NCBI RefSeq assembly: GCF_018613315.1
Contig: NZ_JAGGQL010000051.1
Span: 24,591 to 88,590, forward strand
Direction of reading: 5' to 3'
DNA: 64,000 nt
Source of the DNA: Bacillus sp. ISL-37
Lineage (GTDB): Bacteria; Bacillota; Bacilli; Bacillales; Cytobacillaceae
The stretch's first letter is position 1, and each line of letters begins with the position of its first letter. Position numbers and translations under genes: made by a program. Below are positions 55,707 to 63,962 of the stretch, piece after piece. The notes below the pieces were generated by a model that was given only the letters and a program-made list of their open reading frames with translations, searched no databases and had not been told where the DNA came from.

Positions 55707-56331
55707 AGTTGTGTTTGTAGATGACCATGAAATGGTGCGGATTGGAGTTTCGTCGTACTTATCGGCACAGCCGGACATTGAGGTAATCGGCGAGGCGGAT
55801 AATGGGAAGAAGGGTGTCGAGATGGCGCTTGAGCTGCGACCGGATATTATTCTCATGGATTTGGTCATGAAGGAAATGGACGGAATCGAGGCGACAAAGC
55901 AGATCATCGAGCAGTGGCCGGAAGCTAAGGTCATCATCGTAACCAGTTTCCTCGATGATGAAAAAGTATACCCCGCGCTTGAAGCCGGGGCGACAAGTTA
56001 TATGCTGAAAACATCGAAGGCTAGTGAGATTGCTAATGCTGTAAGGGTTACATACTCAGGGCAGCCGGTGCTCGAGCCAGAAGTGACAGGCAAGATGATG
56101 ATGAAAATGCGCCAGAAGAATAATGTTGAGCTGCACGAAGAACTGACAGAGCGTGAGATGGAAGTCTTGAAGCTGATTGCTGAAGGAAAGACAAACCAAG
56201 AAATCGCCGACGAACTATTCATCGCCCTGAAGACCGTGAAGACGCATGTCAGCAATATCTTGAGCAAACTGCAGGTGCAGGATAGAACCCAGGCAGTCAT
56301 TTATGCATTCAGACATTCAATCGTAAAATAA
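55699..56331 (+). CDS. liaR: LiaR response regulator
   Basis: About 210 residues. Receiver domain: [11 protein letters not shown] with the acidic pocket, phospho-acceptor Asp in [18 protein letters not shown] and the Lys in MLKTSKAS. The LuxR-type HTH has [46 protein letters not shown] at 55699 is preferred from the family N-terminus; a GTG at 55690 is possible. Overlaps liaS by eight bases. Would activate liaIH. Confidence 0.93.
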   Translation: MIKVVFVDDHEMVRIGVSSYLSAQPDIEVIGEADNGKKGVEMALELRPDIILMDLVMKEMDGIEATKQIIEQWPEAKVIIVTSFLDDEKVYPALEAGATSYMLKTSKASEIANAVRVTYSGQPVLEPEVTGKMMMKMRQKNNVELHEELTEREMEVLKLIAEGKTNQEIADELFIALKTVKTHVSNILSKLQVQDRTQAVIYAFRHSIVK

Positions 56332-56349
56332 TTTGGGGAGGTGCTCTAG

Positions 56350-56526
56350 ATGGAGCCGTTATTTGGTTTGTTCGGCCTTTTTGGGGTGTTGTTGTCAATC
56401 GGATTGCCAATCGTTCTAATTGTGCTTTTTGTTATGCTGGTCACCAGCACTAAAAGACAGGAAGCATTGTTGACTGAAATCCTCGCGGAGTTGAGAAAGA
56501 AGGATTCAACACACAATCATCTGTAA
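56350..56526 (+). CDS. Small membrane protein following liaR (58 residues)
   Basis: EPLFGLFGLFGVLLSIGLP begins a 58-residue protein with one long hydrophobic helix and a charged helical tail (TSTKRQEALLTEILAELRKK). GGGGAGGTGC lies before the ATG, and the start is 18 bp after the liaR stop, so it is probably the last gene of the lia operon. A terminator follows. No known lia protein matches; function unknown. Confidence 0.7.
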   Translation: MEPLFGLFGLFGVLLSIGLPIVLIVLFVMLVTSTKRQEALLTEILAELRKKDSTHNHL

Positions 56527-56538
56527 CAATAAAACAAA

Positions 56539-56562
56539 AAAGAGGCCAGGGGCCCCTTTAAA
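56539..56562. terminator. Bidirectional terminator between lia operon and minus-strand gene
   Basis: AAAGAGGCC AGG GGCCCCTTT with one mismatch, flanked by A- and T-rich sequence. Confidence 0.6.
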
Positions 56563-56564
56563 TG

Positions 56565-56759
56565 TTAATTTGCTTTCTTATCGATTACATCTAATTTCAT
56601 AAGCATTTCGCTTAACGCTATGGATATGACTTCCCGTTCTTCAAACTCATTTGGATAATGGGAAGCGCAATTTATATAGTCATGCTTTTCAGCTAACTTT
56701 TCTTTTATTTTTTTGCACATCCAGAGCTGGTAATCTGAAAGTTCCAGTTGTCTAAGCAT
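56565..56759 (-). CDS. Small hypothetical protein (64 residues)
   Basis: Starts MLRQLELSDYQLWMCKKIKE and ends SEMLMKLDVIDKKAN; helical, no membrane segment. GAAGGAG lies about nine bases before this ATG on the minus strand; a GTG six bases upstream is the alternative start. It ends at the terminator shared with the lia operon. No family recognised; the solid ribosome site and terminator support a real gene. Confidence 0.6.
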   Translation of the reverse strand: MLRQLELSDYQLWMCKKIKEKLAEKHDYINCASHYPNEFEEREVISIALSEMLMKLDVIDKKAN

Positions 56760-56932
56760 TGCCACCCACTCCTTCGTTAGTTATCCATTACCCGCAGTCC
56801 AAGCTTGCTTAAACGCTTTATCCAAAAGATAATCAGTATGGGAAAAATTGAGAAAAGCCCAGTGTGGCGGGAATGAACGGGATTTAATCAAACGTTTGAT
56901 TAAGATGAATAATAAAGAGATTGAGTAAGAAA

Positions 56933-57382
56933 TGCGGACACAAATCGCAGAAGAAGCGGAAAAACTGTCCGTCATCGAGGTTATGACGGACACAAATTGC
57001 AGAAGAAGTGGATAAACTGTCCATCATCGGGATTATGACGGACACAAATCGCAGAAGAAGCGGAAAAACTGTCCGTCATCGGGATTATGACGGACACAAA
57101 TCGCAGAAGAAGCGGAAAAACTGTCCGTCATCGGGGCTATGACGGACACAAATCGCAGAAGAAGCGGAGAAACTGTCCGTCATCGAGGTTATGACGGACA
57201 CAAATCGCAGAAGAAGCGGAAAAACTGTCCGTCATCGGGATTATGACGGACACAAATCGCAGAAGAAGCGGAAAAACTGTCCGTCATCGGGGCTATGACG
57301 GACACAAATCGCAGAAGAAGCGGAGAAACTGTCCGTCATCGAGGTTATAACGGACACAAATCGCAGAAGAAGTGGTCCAAGC
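56933..57382. repeat. 52-bp palindromic tandem repeat array (8 full units plus a partial)
   Basis: Units start at 56933, 56985, 57037, 57089, 57141, 57193, 57245, 57297 and 57349. Each contains GACGGACACAAATCGCAGAA, AAGCGGARAAACTGTCCGTC and a variable ATC(G)-rich link. TGTCCGTCAT and ATGACGGACA, seven bases apart, form a perfect 10-bp dyad across every unit junction. Changes occur mainly in that loop (CGGGATT, CGAGGTT, CGGGGCT). There are no unique spacers, so it is not CRISPR. No ORF of note spans it. Confidence 0.9.
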
Positions 57383-57438
57383 TCGTATTGAGGTAATTTG
57401 GAGAGAATCCACTATACGAGTAACACTTCAGGAAAAAC

Positions 57439-57467
57439 TTGCTAAAATAATTATGCAATTGTAAAAT
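57439..57467 (+). promoter_or_regulatory. Sigma-A promoter of the ABC-F leader
   Basis: TTGCTA, 17-bp spacer, TAAAAT, predicting a start near 57474 and a ~345-nt leader before the ABC-F gene. Confidence 0.55.
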
Positions 57468-57501
57468 AAAACTAACTATTATTGAACGGAGGTGAGGAGA
57501 G

Positions 57502-57657
57502 ATGATCAAGACTGTTTTTGTGCGCGGATTTTGGAATGAATTCCTTTATTTTTGTCGTGCAAAATTTGCTGTTGCAGCTGCCAACGGGATACGTATGCCC
57601 TTTTTTAACAGCTCAATATCAAATACAAACGGTAGGATCATCTCTTTTCCCGCTTAA
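57502..57657 (+). CDS. Candidate leader peptide (51 residues) upstream of ABC-F gene
   Basis: MIKTVFVRGFWNEFLYFCRA begins a 51-residue frame with a very strong GGAGGTGAGGAGAG site. The C-terminal half (RMPFFNSSISNTNGRIISFPA) is polar. No known domain. It lies between a good promoter and two terminators that precede the ABC-F gene, which is the plan of ribosome-mediated attenuators of antibiotic-resistance ABC-F genes. It could also be an ordinary small protein. Confidence 0.6.
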   Translation: MIKTVFVRGFWNEFLYFCRAKFAVAAANGIRMPFFNSSISNTNGRIISFPA

Positions 57658-57677
57658 TTGCAAGCTTCGGTGAATGG

Positions 57678-57702
57678 GGAGGGCTCTTTTGCCCTCCTTT
57701 TG
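57678..57702 (+). terminator. First leader terminator
   Basis: GGAGGGC TCTTTT GCCCTCC then TTTTG, 20 bases after the leader ORF. Confidence 0.75.
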
Positions 57703-57720
57703 TAACCATTGAATTGCTGG

Positions 57721-57757
57721 AGCCAGGAGCAGAGCCATCTGCCCCTGGCTTTTTTTT
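57721..57757 (+). terminator. Second leader terminator
   Basis: AGCCAGG-GCAGA ... TCTGC-CCTGGCT stem, then eight T, 64 bases before the ABC-F ATG. Confidence 0.8.
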
Positions 57758-57820
57758 GCTTATTAAACAAACCGGGCGGCGTTAGGTGAAAAGGGGGATC
57801 GTTAATAGGAGGAAAAAATA

Positions 57821-59716
57821 ATGATAGCATGCAGTATTAACCATATAAGCAAAATGTACGGAGGCAATCTTATATTTGAAGATTTGTCTTTTGAAATAAA
57901 CGAGAAAGACAGGGTTGGTCTGGTAGGACCAAACGGATGCGGCAAGACAACGTTGATGAAACTGATTGCTGGCATGGAGGAAGCAGATCAAGGAAAGATT
58001 CATTGGAAAAAAGGATTGAAAATTGGCTATCTGGCCCAGATACCGAATTATGGTGAGAAGATGACCGCCAGGGATGTTCTGCAAAGGGCCTTCGACGAGT
58101 TGCTCGATGTTCAGGCAGAAATGAAGCAGCTTGAAACCGAGATGGCAGAAGCTGGTGAGGATTCAGTTAAGCTTGAAAGGCTGCTGACGAAATATGGTGT
58201 TCTCCAGGAGAAGTTTACTCTCGGAGGCGGTTATGAAATGGAAGCCAATATTGACCGCATTGCCAACGGCTTGAAGATTGAGACCCTGCTTGATTCGAAC
58301 TTTAACAGCCTTAGCGGCGGTGAGAAAACGAAGGTAGGCCTGGGATTGAGTTTGTTGAGAAATCCAGATTTGCTGCTTCTCGATGAGCCGACAAACCATC
58401 TTGATATTATGGCTGCCGAGTGGCTGGCTGAGTTTTTGAAAGAATACGATGGTACCGTTGTGATCATATCGCATGACCGTTATTTCCTTGATGAAACAGC
58501 GACGAAAATCCTCGACCTTGAAGATGGCGAGATTGACCTCTATCATGCCAATTACTCCGGATTCATCAAGGAAAAAGAAGCGAAATTACTGCGGGAATTC
58601 CAGGCATTTGAAGAGCAGCAGCGGAAAATCAAGAAGATGAAAGAGGCAATCAAGCGACTGCGTGACTGGGCGAATAGATCGAACCCTCCAAGTTCGGCGC
58701 TCCATAAAAGGGCAACGAACATGGAGAGAGCGCTGGCCAGGATGGAGAAGCTAGACCGGCCGATTTTAAACAGGAAGAAAATGAATTTCGAGCTAGATAC
58801 AGGAGCACGGAGCGGGAAGGACGTACTGGTCTTCAAAGATGTCCAGAAATCATTTGGAGGGAGAGAACTTTTCTCAAAGGTCAATCTCCAGCTCCACTAT
58901 CAGGATCGTGCGGCGATTGTCGGCGAAAATGGTTCGGGTAAAACAACGCTGCTGAAGTTCGTCCAGGGTGAACTTGCACCTGACCATGGAGAAGTCCGAA
59001 ACGGAAGCAATGTCAAGATTGGGTACCTTTCACAGCATATGGAACTTTCCAGTCGGAACGGCACGGTTCTTGATGCATTCCGAAATGAGGTAGTAATGAA
59101 TGAGGGAGAGGCCCGGAATGTGCTCGCCGGTTTCCTGTTCTATGGTCCGGATGTCTTTAAAAAAGTATCCCAGCTAAGCGGAGGCGAACGGATGAGACTG
59201 CGCCTGGCCCAGCTGATGCATCAGGATCTCAACTTCCTGATTCTTGATGAACCAACCAATCATCTGGATATCGATTCACGTGAAGTACTGGAAGAAGCGC
59301 TGGCTGGGTTCGAGGGTACGCTCCTGGCCGTCTCTCATGACCGCTATTTCTTGAATAAGCTCTTTGACAAGGTTTACTGGCTGGAGGGCGGAGATCTGAC
59401 GGAAATAGAAGGCAATTATGATCGGGCGAGAGTGAAGATGGCGGAGAAACGGAAGCAGTGGGAGGATGCTGCTCCTGCTCCTGCGGGATCTGTAAAGCCT
59501 CCTATTAAGCAAGAAAAAGTCAAGGAAGCAGTTGTTGATATTGATGAGGAAGCTCTATTTGAGGAAATCGAGAATCATGAAAAATCGATTGGCGAGCTTG
59601 AACAGCAAATGGCGATCATGACCGATCTCGAATTGCTCCAGAAGCTCCACTCTGAAAAAGAAGCTTTAGAGTCAAAACGAAATCAGCTGTATTCAAAGCT
59701 TGAGGAGATATCATAG
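57821..59716 (+). CDS. ABC-F family ATPase (ribosome-associated, possible antibiotic resistance type)
   Basis: 631 residues, two ABC domains and no membrane part. Domain 1: GPNGCGKTT, LSGGEKTKVGLGLSLL, LLLLDEPTNHLDIMAAEWL. The P-site-tRNA interaction linker follows (LREFQAFEEQQRKIKKMKEAIKRLRDWANRSNPPSSALHKRATNMERALARMEKLDRP). Domain 2: GENGSGKTT, LSGGERMRLRLAQLM, LDEPTNHLDIDSREVL. A charged coiled-coil C-terminus follows. ABC-F proteins bind the ribosomal E site and can rescue antibiotic-stalled or difficult-peptide ribosomes. AGGAGGAAA before the ATG. The leader with two terminators suggests attenuation control; which ABC-F subgroup this is remains unsettled. Confidence 0.92.
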   Translation: MIACSINHISKMYGGNLIFEDLSFEINEKDRVGLVGPNGCGKTTLMKLIAGMEEADQGKIHWKKGLKIGYLAQIPNYGEKMTARDVLQRAFDELLDVQAEMKQLETEMAEAGEDSVKLERLLTKYGVLQEKFTLGGGYEMEANIDRIANGLKIETLLDSNFNSLSGGEKTKVGLGLSLLRNPDLLLLDEPTNHLDIMAAEWLAEFLKEYDGTVVIISHDRYFLDETATKILDLEDGEIDLYHANYSGFIKEKEAKLLREFQAFEEQQRKIKKMKEAIKRLRDWANRSNPPSSALHKRATNMERALARMEKLDRPILNRKKMNFELDTGARSGKDVLVFKDVQKSFGGRELFSKVNLQLHYQDRAAIVGENGSGKTTLLKFVQGELAPDHGEVRNGSNVKIGYLSQHMELSSRNGTVLDAFRNEVVMNEGEARNVLAGFLFYGPDVFKKVSQLSGGERMRLRLAQLMHQDLNFLILDEPTNHLDIDSREVLEEALAGFEGTLLAVSHDRYFLNKLFDKVYWLEGGDLTEIEGNYDRARVKMAEKRKQWEDAAPAPAGSVKPPIKQEKVKEAVVDIDEEALFEEIENHEKSIGELEQQMAIMTDLELLQKLHSEKEALESKRNQLYSKLEEIS

Positions 59717-59727
59717 AACAAGTTGAG

Positions 59728-59760
59728 GAACTGCTTATGAGGGCAGTTCTTCTTTTATTT
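59728..59760 (+). terminator. Intrinsic terminator after ABC-F gene
   Basis: GAACTGC, eight-base loop, GCAGTTC, then T-rich. Confidence 0.8.
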
Positions 59761-59791
59761 TACTGGTAAAAAAGCGCCTGAATTTCCAATT

Positions 59792-59880
59792 CGCTATAAA
59801 AAAGAAATTCCCGCTATAAAAATGAAAATGTCGCTATAAAAATAAGAAACTCGCTATAAAAAGGTAATTCCAGCTTTAGA
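59792..59880 (+). repeat. 20-bp periodic repeat array, word CGCTATAAAAA
   Basis: CGCTATAAA begins at 59792, 59812, 59832 and 59852, with AGCTTTAGA at 59872: exactly 20 bp apart, with variable AT-rich filler. Same architecture as the array at 42477 but a different word. Confidence 0.85.
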
Positions 59881-59996
59881 AATTCCCCAAACGATGAAAA
59901 GGTCCCACGCATGGACCGCGAAATTTACCCTTCATATTGTCCGGACTTGTCTCATATGTTTATAGGAGTAAATGAGACATGATTGGGAGAGAAGCT

Positions 59997-61328
59997 ATGA
60001 ATACTTTTTTAAAAGGGATGTCTATCCTCGTGATTGCTACTTTTCTGGGAGAAGTGGTGGAGTTCCTGGTCAATATGATTCTGGCAAGGGAGCTCGGAGA
60101 AAGCGGGATGGGGCATTACATGACGATATTGCCGACGATTTTCCTGATCATGATGCTTGCGAGCTTTGAACTGCCGGTGTCGATTTCAAAGATGATCGCG
60201 GAGAAGGATGAGTCTTACCACCGGAGCATGATTAAACATGCCATAAGGCTTGCGGTGGTATTCACTACAGTTTTGCTGATTGCGGCTGCGATTGTGCTTC
60301 CAATCATTCCTGTGTTCAAGGATTATCACCCCCTGCTTAAATGGGTCGTGCTGTCACTCATTCCGGTGATGACGATTACGGCAATCGCCAGGGGATTTTT
60401 CATGGGAAAACAGGATATGGGGAAAATTGCGATTTCCCATTTTGTGAGAAGAGCTGTCCAGCTCATATTGCTTTCAGCACTTTTTCAGTTTTTTGAGTTT
60501 GGCAGTGAAACGGCTCTCCTTGTTGCTTTTTGCACACTGGCGGGCAGCGAACTCGTGGTATTCCTTTATCTATTACACTACTTCATTATGTCTTATCAGA
60601 GGATTAAAAGTGTGCCAGGTAAGCATGTAAGCGGGCGAGAGGTGAGAAAAAGCCTTGTCGAGGTCTCCGTGCCGACGACCGGCCTGAGAATTTTTCATTC
60701 CCTGACGCATGCTGTCCAGCCATTTCTGATAAAATTTGCTATAGTCAGCGCAGGATTTTCAGCCGAAATGGCAACGGAACAATTTGGGATGATGGCGGGA
60801 ATCGCAATGACGATTGGATTTTTCCCAGCGTTTATCGCCCATTCGTTTCTCATCATATTGATTCCGACGGTATCGAAGGCCTATGCGGAAAAAGAATTCT
60901 TTAAGCTGCAAAAACTGCTTCAGCAGGTGATGCTGTTGACTTTGCTTTATGGACTGCCGGCTGTCACTGCTTTTTACTTTCTGGCAGAGCCATTGACCAA
61001 TACCTTCTTTCATTCTAAGCAGGCAGCGGTCTTTTTACAGCTGCTGGCGCCATACTTCCTGTTCCACTACTTCACCATCCCAATGCAGGCTTATTTAATT
61101 GGACTCGGCTTGGTGAAGGACGCCTTTATCCACTCCGTTTATGCAACGGTCGTTACCTTTTCTCTGATTTATCTCGTCGGCTCAAGACCAGAATGGGGGA
61201 TGGAAGGGGTCATCATCGGCATGAATACTGGCAGTATGGTCATCCTGCTGCTGCATTACCTGACGATTTGCAAAAAAATCGGCATTACCTGGGTGGCTAA
61301 GAGGACAATCAAAGATTCGAGATTTTAA
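59997..61328 (+). CDS. MviN/SpoVB-like polysaccharide or lipid flippase
   Basis: About 443 residues with 12 or more helices of the MOP superfamily: FLKGMSILVIATFLGEVVEFLVNMILARELGESGMGHY at the N-terminus, FELPVSISKMIAEKD, AIARGFFMGKQDMGKIAISHFVRR. Resembles SpoVB/YtgP-type flippases of Bacillus, shorter than SpoVB. It may export a peptidoglycan or other lipid-linked precursor during sporulation. The ATG at 59997 follows GGGAGAG; the ATG at 59979 is the alternative. Confidence 0.85.
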   Translation: MNTFLKGMSILVIATFLGEVVEFLVNMILARELGESGMGHYMTILPTIFLIMMLASFELPVSISKMIAEKDESYHRSMIKHAIRLAVVFTTVLLIAAAIVLPIIPVFKDYHPLLKWVVLSLIPVMTITAIARGFFMGKQDMGKIAISHFVRRAVQLILLSALFQFFEFGSETALLVAFCTLAGSELVVFLYLLHYFIMSYQRIKSVPGKHVSGREVRKSLVEVSVPTTGLRIFHSLTHAVQPFLIKFAIVSAGFSAEMATEQFGMMAGIAMTIGFFPAFIAHSFLIILIPTVSKAYAEKEFFKLQKLLQQVMLLTLLYGLPAVTAFYFLAEPLTNTFFHSKQAAVFLQLLAPYFLFHYFTIPMQAYLIGLGLVKDAFIHSVYATVVTFSLIYLVGSRPEWGMEGVIIGMNTGSMVILLLHYLTICKKIGITWVAKRTIKDSRF

Positions 61329-61388
61329 AAGGAAAATAAGGATTCTTGCAGAATTAGTTAAACAGCTTAATTTTTCAGGAGTGATGGC

Positions 61389-61829
61389 GTGGAAAAAGTA
61401 TTGCGCGGGCACCATCTCCTCTGTGTGCATGGTTTCCGGGGGATGGGATACAGTCCGGAGTTTGTGAAGAAGATGGAGAGCATCGTAAAAGATATACGCG
61501 ACCCTGAGCTGGATTTTTACATAAAGGTGGTCGCTGCGTTTGATGACGCATGTATGTCCTGTCCACATAGAGGCCTTGAGATATGCGAGGCGAGTGAGGG
61601 TTCGAATGAACATGTGCTGTCGATGGATGGGAATGTCATTCGTCATCTGGGTCTTGTGCCTGGTCAACGTTATCTAAAATCAGAGCTTGTTAAATGGACT
61701 GCCGAACAGGTTGAACCTGATGACCTGGATGTTCTTTGTAAAAACTGTTCATGGCTATCATATGGAGTGTGCAAGGAAGGGATAGCCGAACTTCGTGAAA
61801 ATAAGAAATGCCTGACGCGTAATGGTTGA
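61389..61829 (+). CDS. DUF1284 protein with conserved cysteines
   Basis: 146 residues. LRGHHLLCVHGFRGMGYSPEFV at the N-terminus plus CMSCPHRGLEICE and LCKNCSWLSYGVCKEG give a set of Cys pairs, consistent with the DUF1284 family, possibly binding a metal or an iron-sulfur cluster. No function known. GTG start after CAGGAG. Its last codons form the left arm of the terminator shared with the next, converging gene. Confidence 0.85.
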   Translation: MEKVLRGHHLLCVHGFRGMGYSPEFVKKMESIVKDIRDPELDFYIKVVAAFDDACMSCPHRGLEICEASEGSNEHVLSMDGNVIRHLGLVPGQRYLKSELVKWTAEQVEPDDLDVLCKNCSWLSYGVCKEGIAELRENKKCLTRNG

Positions 61830-61853
61830 TATAACCATCGGGTCAGGCATTTT
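61806..61853. terminator. Bidirectional terminator overlapping DUF1284 stop
   Basis: AAATGCCTGAC ... GTCAGGCATTT stem with an internal ATGGTT/AACCAT hairpin. Confidence 0.75.
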
Positions 61854-62502
61854 CAAATATTTTTTCTATCCTTGGGTTATTGCCGTATAAAACTAGTTTG
61901 TCGCCAGGCTCCAATTTGGTATCATATGCTTTGTTGCGGATATTGATCTCGCCTCTCTTGATGAAAAGGAGCATAACATCATCCTTTTTATTTACTATTT
62001 CATCAAACGTTCTCTCCGCAAATCGGGAATCTTCTTTAATAGCAATTTCCCGAACCTCATCATCTTCGTCCATCAACAGAACATCACTGATTGGCAAGTC
62101 TGCTAACTCGTAATTATCCTTCAATTCACTTTTCATCTTTTTAGCCATCATTGTTTGTACGAATGGTGCTCTCAATACAAATAAGAGTACTAGAAGTCCG
62201 CCTGCGATATAGGCAATTTCCATCGTGTAAAAATTATCCGTTAAAAGATTGCTAATGGCAGAGATGATGACTGCAAGTGAGAATGCCCCGAATAAAATCA
62301 GGAAAGCCCCCAATTTTCTTCTTACAGGATGATCAATGATCAATTCAGATTCACCGGTCGTGAATCCGGTCCCGGTTAACATGGATATAACCTGAAATCG
62401 GGCAATTTTACGATCAAGGCCGGTAGCAACAAATATAGCCGTATTAATCTCAATGACGGTAAAAACAATGAATAGATAAATAAATATGAATAGAATACCC
62501 AA
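61843..62502 (-). CDS. Membrane protein with RCK_C (TrkA-C) domain
   Basis: 219 residues: three N-terminal helices (FIFIYLFIVFTVIEINTAIFVAT; LGAFLILFGAFSLAVIISAISNL; IAYIAGGLLVLLFVL) and a C-terminal RCK_C domain (KEDSRFAERTFDEIVNKKDDVMLLFIKRGEINIRNKAYDTKLEPGDKLVLYG) that in K+ and CPA transport systems binds small ligands such as c-di-AMP. It could be a stand-alone regulator of a cation transporter. The first codons follow GGGGGGATGGAGG on the minus strand. Transport partner not in the window. Confidence 0.8.
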   Translation of the reverse strand: MGILFIFIYLFIVFTVIEINTAIFVATGLDRKIARFQVISMLTGTGFTTGESELIIDHPVRRKLGAFLILFGAFSLAVIISAISNLLTDNFYTMEIAYIAGGLLVLLFVLRAPFVQTMMAKKMKSELKDNYELADLPISDVLLMDEDDEVREIAIKEDSRFAERTFDEIVNKKDDVMLLFIKRGEINIRNKAYDTKLEPGDKLVLYGNNPRIEKIFENA

Positions 62503-62560
62503 TGACCTCCATCCCCCCTCGCACTATCTAGTATTGATTGACGAGGTGTGAATTAAACAA

Positions 62561-62595
62561 AAATAGACCGGGGAAGTCATTCCCCGGACATTTTT
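62561..62595 (-). terminator. Intrinsic terminator of the small minus-strand gene
   Basis: CCGGGGAA GTCA TTCCCCGG with A/T-runs on both sides. Confidence 0.8.
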
Positions 62596-62857
62596 ATCGT
62601 TGTTCTTGCAGATTCTCGTTGTAATAGTTAACTCCGTACATAGCGCCTTCGCTGACCATCTTGTTGTCTTCCACATCCATTGGGTCAGGGTTGCCGGCTT
62701 TTTGTACAGGAACTACATCTGTCTTCGATGGCATGACTTTTTCCTTTGCTTTTGTAGCCATACCGATTAGTTTTTCTTTGTTTTCAGGCTTCATCGCCAT
62801 CCACAATGCTGCGGCTCCTGCACCTAAAATGACTGCGTTTTTAGTTTTGGTTTGCAT
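62594..62857 (-). CDS. Small membrane-associated hypothetical protein (87 residues)
   Basis: MQTKTKNAVILGAGAAALWM starts a short protein with one hydrophobic N-terminal segment, then a Lys/Pro-rich cytoplasmic part and an acidic tail (MVSEGAMYGVNYYNENLQEQR). The ATG is picked from the GGAGGGAAAACT site before it; the longer frame upstream lacks one. Resembles small YtxH-like stress proteins in layout only. No firm family. Confidence 0.65.
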   Translation of the reverse strand: MQTKTKNAVILGAGAAALWMAMKPENKEKLIGMATKAKEKVMPSKTDVVPVQKAGNPDPMDVEDNKMVSEGAMYGVNYYNENLQEQR

Positions 62858-63023
62858 AGTTTTCCCTCCTATATTAATTGTGCTTTTTCTATTGTCTATA
62901 TTCTTATTTACCCGGTCCACAAAACTGAGAAACATATTTAAAATGGAAGCTTTGCCAATCGTTTCAAAACTTCTTTTTAAGGGAAGAGTATTACTTGATT
63001 ATTAAAAGAAAGGTCTGAGACCA

Positions 63024-63962
63024 TTGCGCCATACATTTAATGAGAATAAATGGAAGTGGTTTGATTATGAAAATGGGGACCAGCAGAAATTAAGAGAGCT
63101 GGTATCAAATAATCCTGAATATGAAAATTGGTTTGAAAATATAAAAGACAGCAAAACAAACTTGCTTGAGCTCGACACTCAAACAAGGGGAGAGGAATAT
63201 ATTTGGGGTTCCCTTATTTACCAACAGGATATTGAGGATAAGGGCCAGAAAAATATTTTTCACTTTTGGATTAGCAGGGACTTCTTTATATTGGTTGATT
63301 TCGATTTTGCCGTTCTTAAGGCAAATCCCGTCGCAGTCCACAAACAAATGGACCAGGCAGAAAATGCAGTGGAAGGCTTTTTTATAATATTGGGAGAAAT
63401 TCTTGCGAGCTATCTACAAAAGATTGATGGGTATGAAGAACGGCTTCATGATCTTTTATGGGAAATGAAAGAGCATAACAACCGTGAAATTCTTGAAAAA
63501 ATATACGAAAATCGCCACGAATTATTGGTTTGGAAAAACATGGTCGTCCCTATTGTGGAATTAAGGTTCATTGCAGAAGAAGCCTATGGCCGTGAGATGC
63601 ATGAAAAAATGGAATTCAGCAGGGTTGTCACTCGTGTCGAGCGGATTCGGACATTGCTTGATGAATATCAGCATGCAATCGATACGATGGTCAATCTCGA
63701 AGAAGTGGTCTCTACCCATCGAGGAAATGAAATCATGAAAACTCTGACTGTCATGACGATTCTATTTACTCCTGTTACAGCATGGGGAGCGGTGTGGGGA
63801 ATGAACTTTAAGGTCATGCCTGAGCTCGAGTGGAAGTTTGGCTATGCATTTGCGGGAGTTTTAATTTTAGCGTCCACCGTGGGTATTTATTATTACTTGA
63901 AAAAGAAAGGCTGGATGGGAGATATTTTGAGAGTGAAAAAGAAGAACAGGTTCTTTGGATAA
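63024..63962 (+). CDS. CorA-family divalent metal transporter
   Basis: 312 residues: cytoplasmic alpha/beta domain, long helix (VVTRVERIRTLLDEYQHAIDTMVNLEEVV) and two C-terminal helices with the signature WGMNFKVMPEL (GMN) between them. Magnesium or cobalt uptake as a pentamer is expected. It is a divergent CorA (no MPEL immediately after GMN, instead GMNFKVMPEL). TTG start with AAAGAAAGG upstream. The gene ends close to the window edge. Confidence 0.88.
   Translation: MRHTFNENKWKWFDYENGDQQKLRELVSNNPEYENWFENIKDSKTNLLELDTQTRGEEYIWGSLIYQQDIEDKGQKNIFHFWISRDFFILVDFDFAVLKANPVAVHKQMDQAENAVEGFFIILGEILASYLQKIDGYEERLHDLLWEMKEHNNREILEKIYENRHELLVWKNMVVPIVELRFIAEEAYGREMHEKMEFSRVVTRVERIRTLLDEYQHAIDTMVNLEEVVSTHRGNEIMKTLTVMTILFTPVTAWGAVWGMNFKVMPELEWKFGYAFAGVLILASTVGIYYYLKKKGWMGDILRVKKKNRFFG

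Noticed and set aside
56933..57382. Possible CRISPR array
   Set aside because: Units are 52 bp and adjacent with no unique spacers, and no cas genes are in the window.
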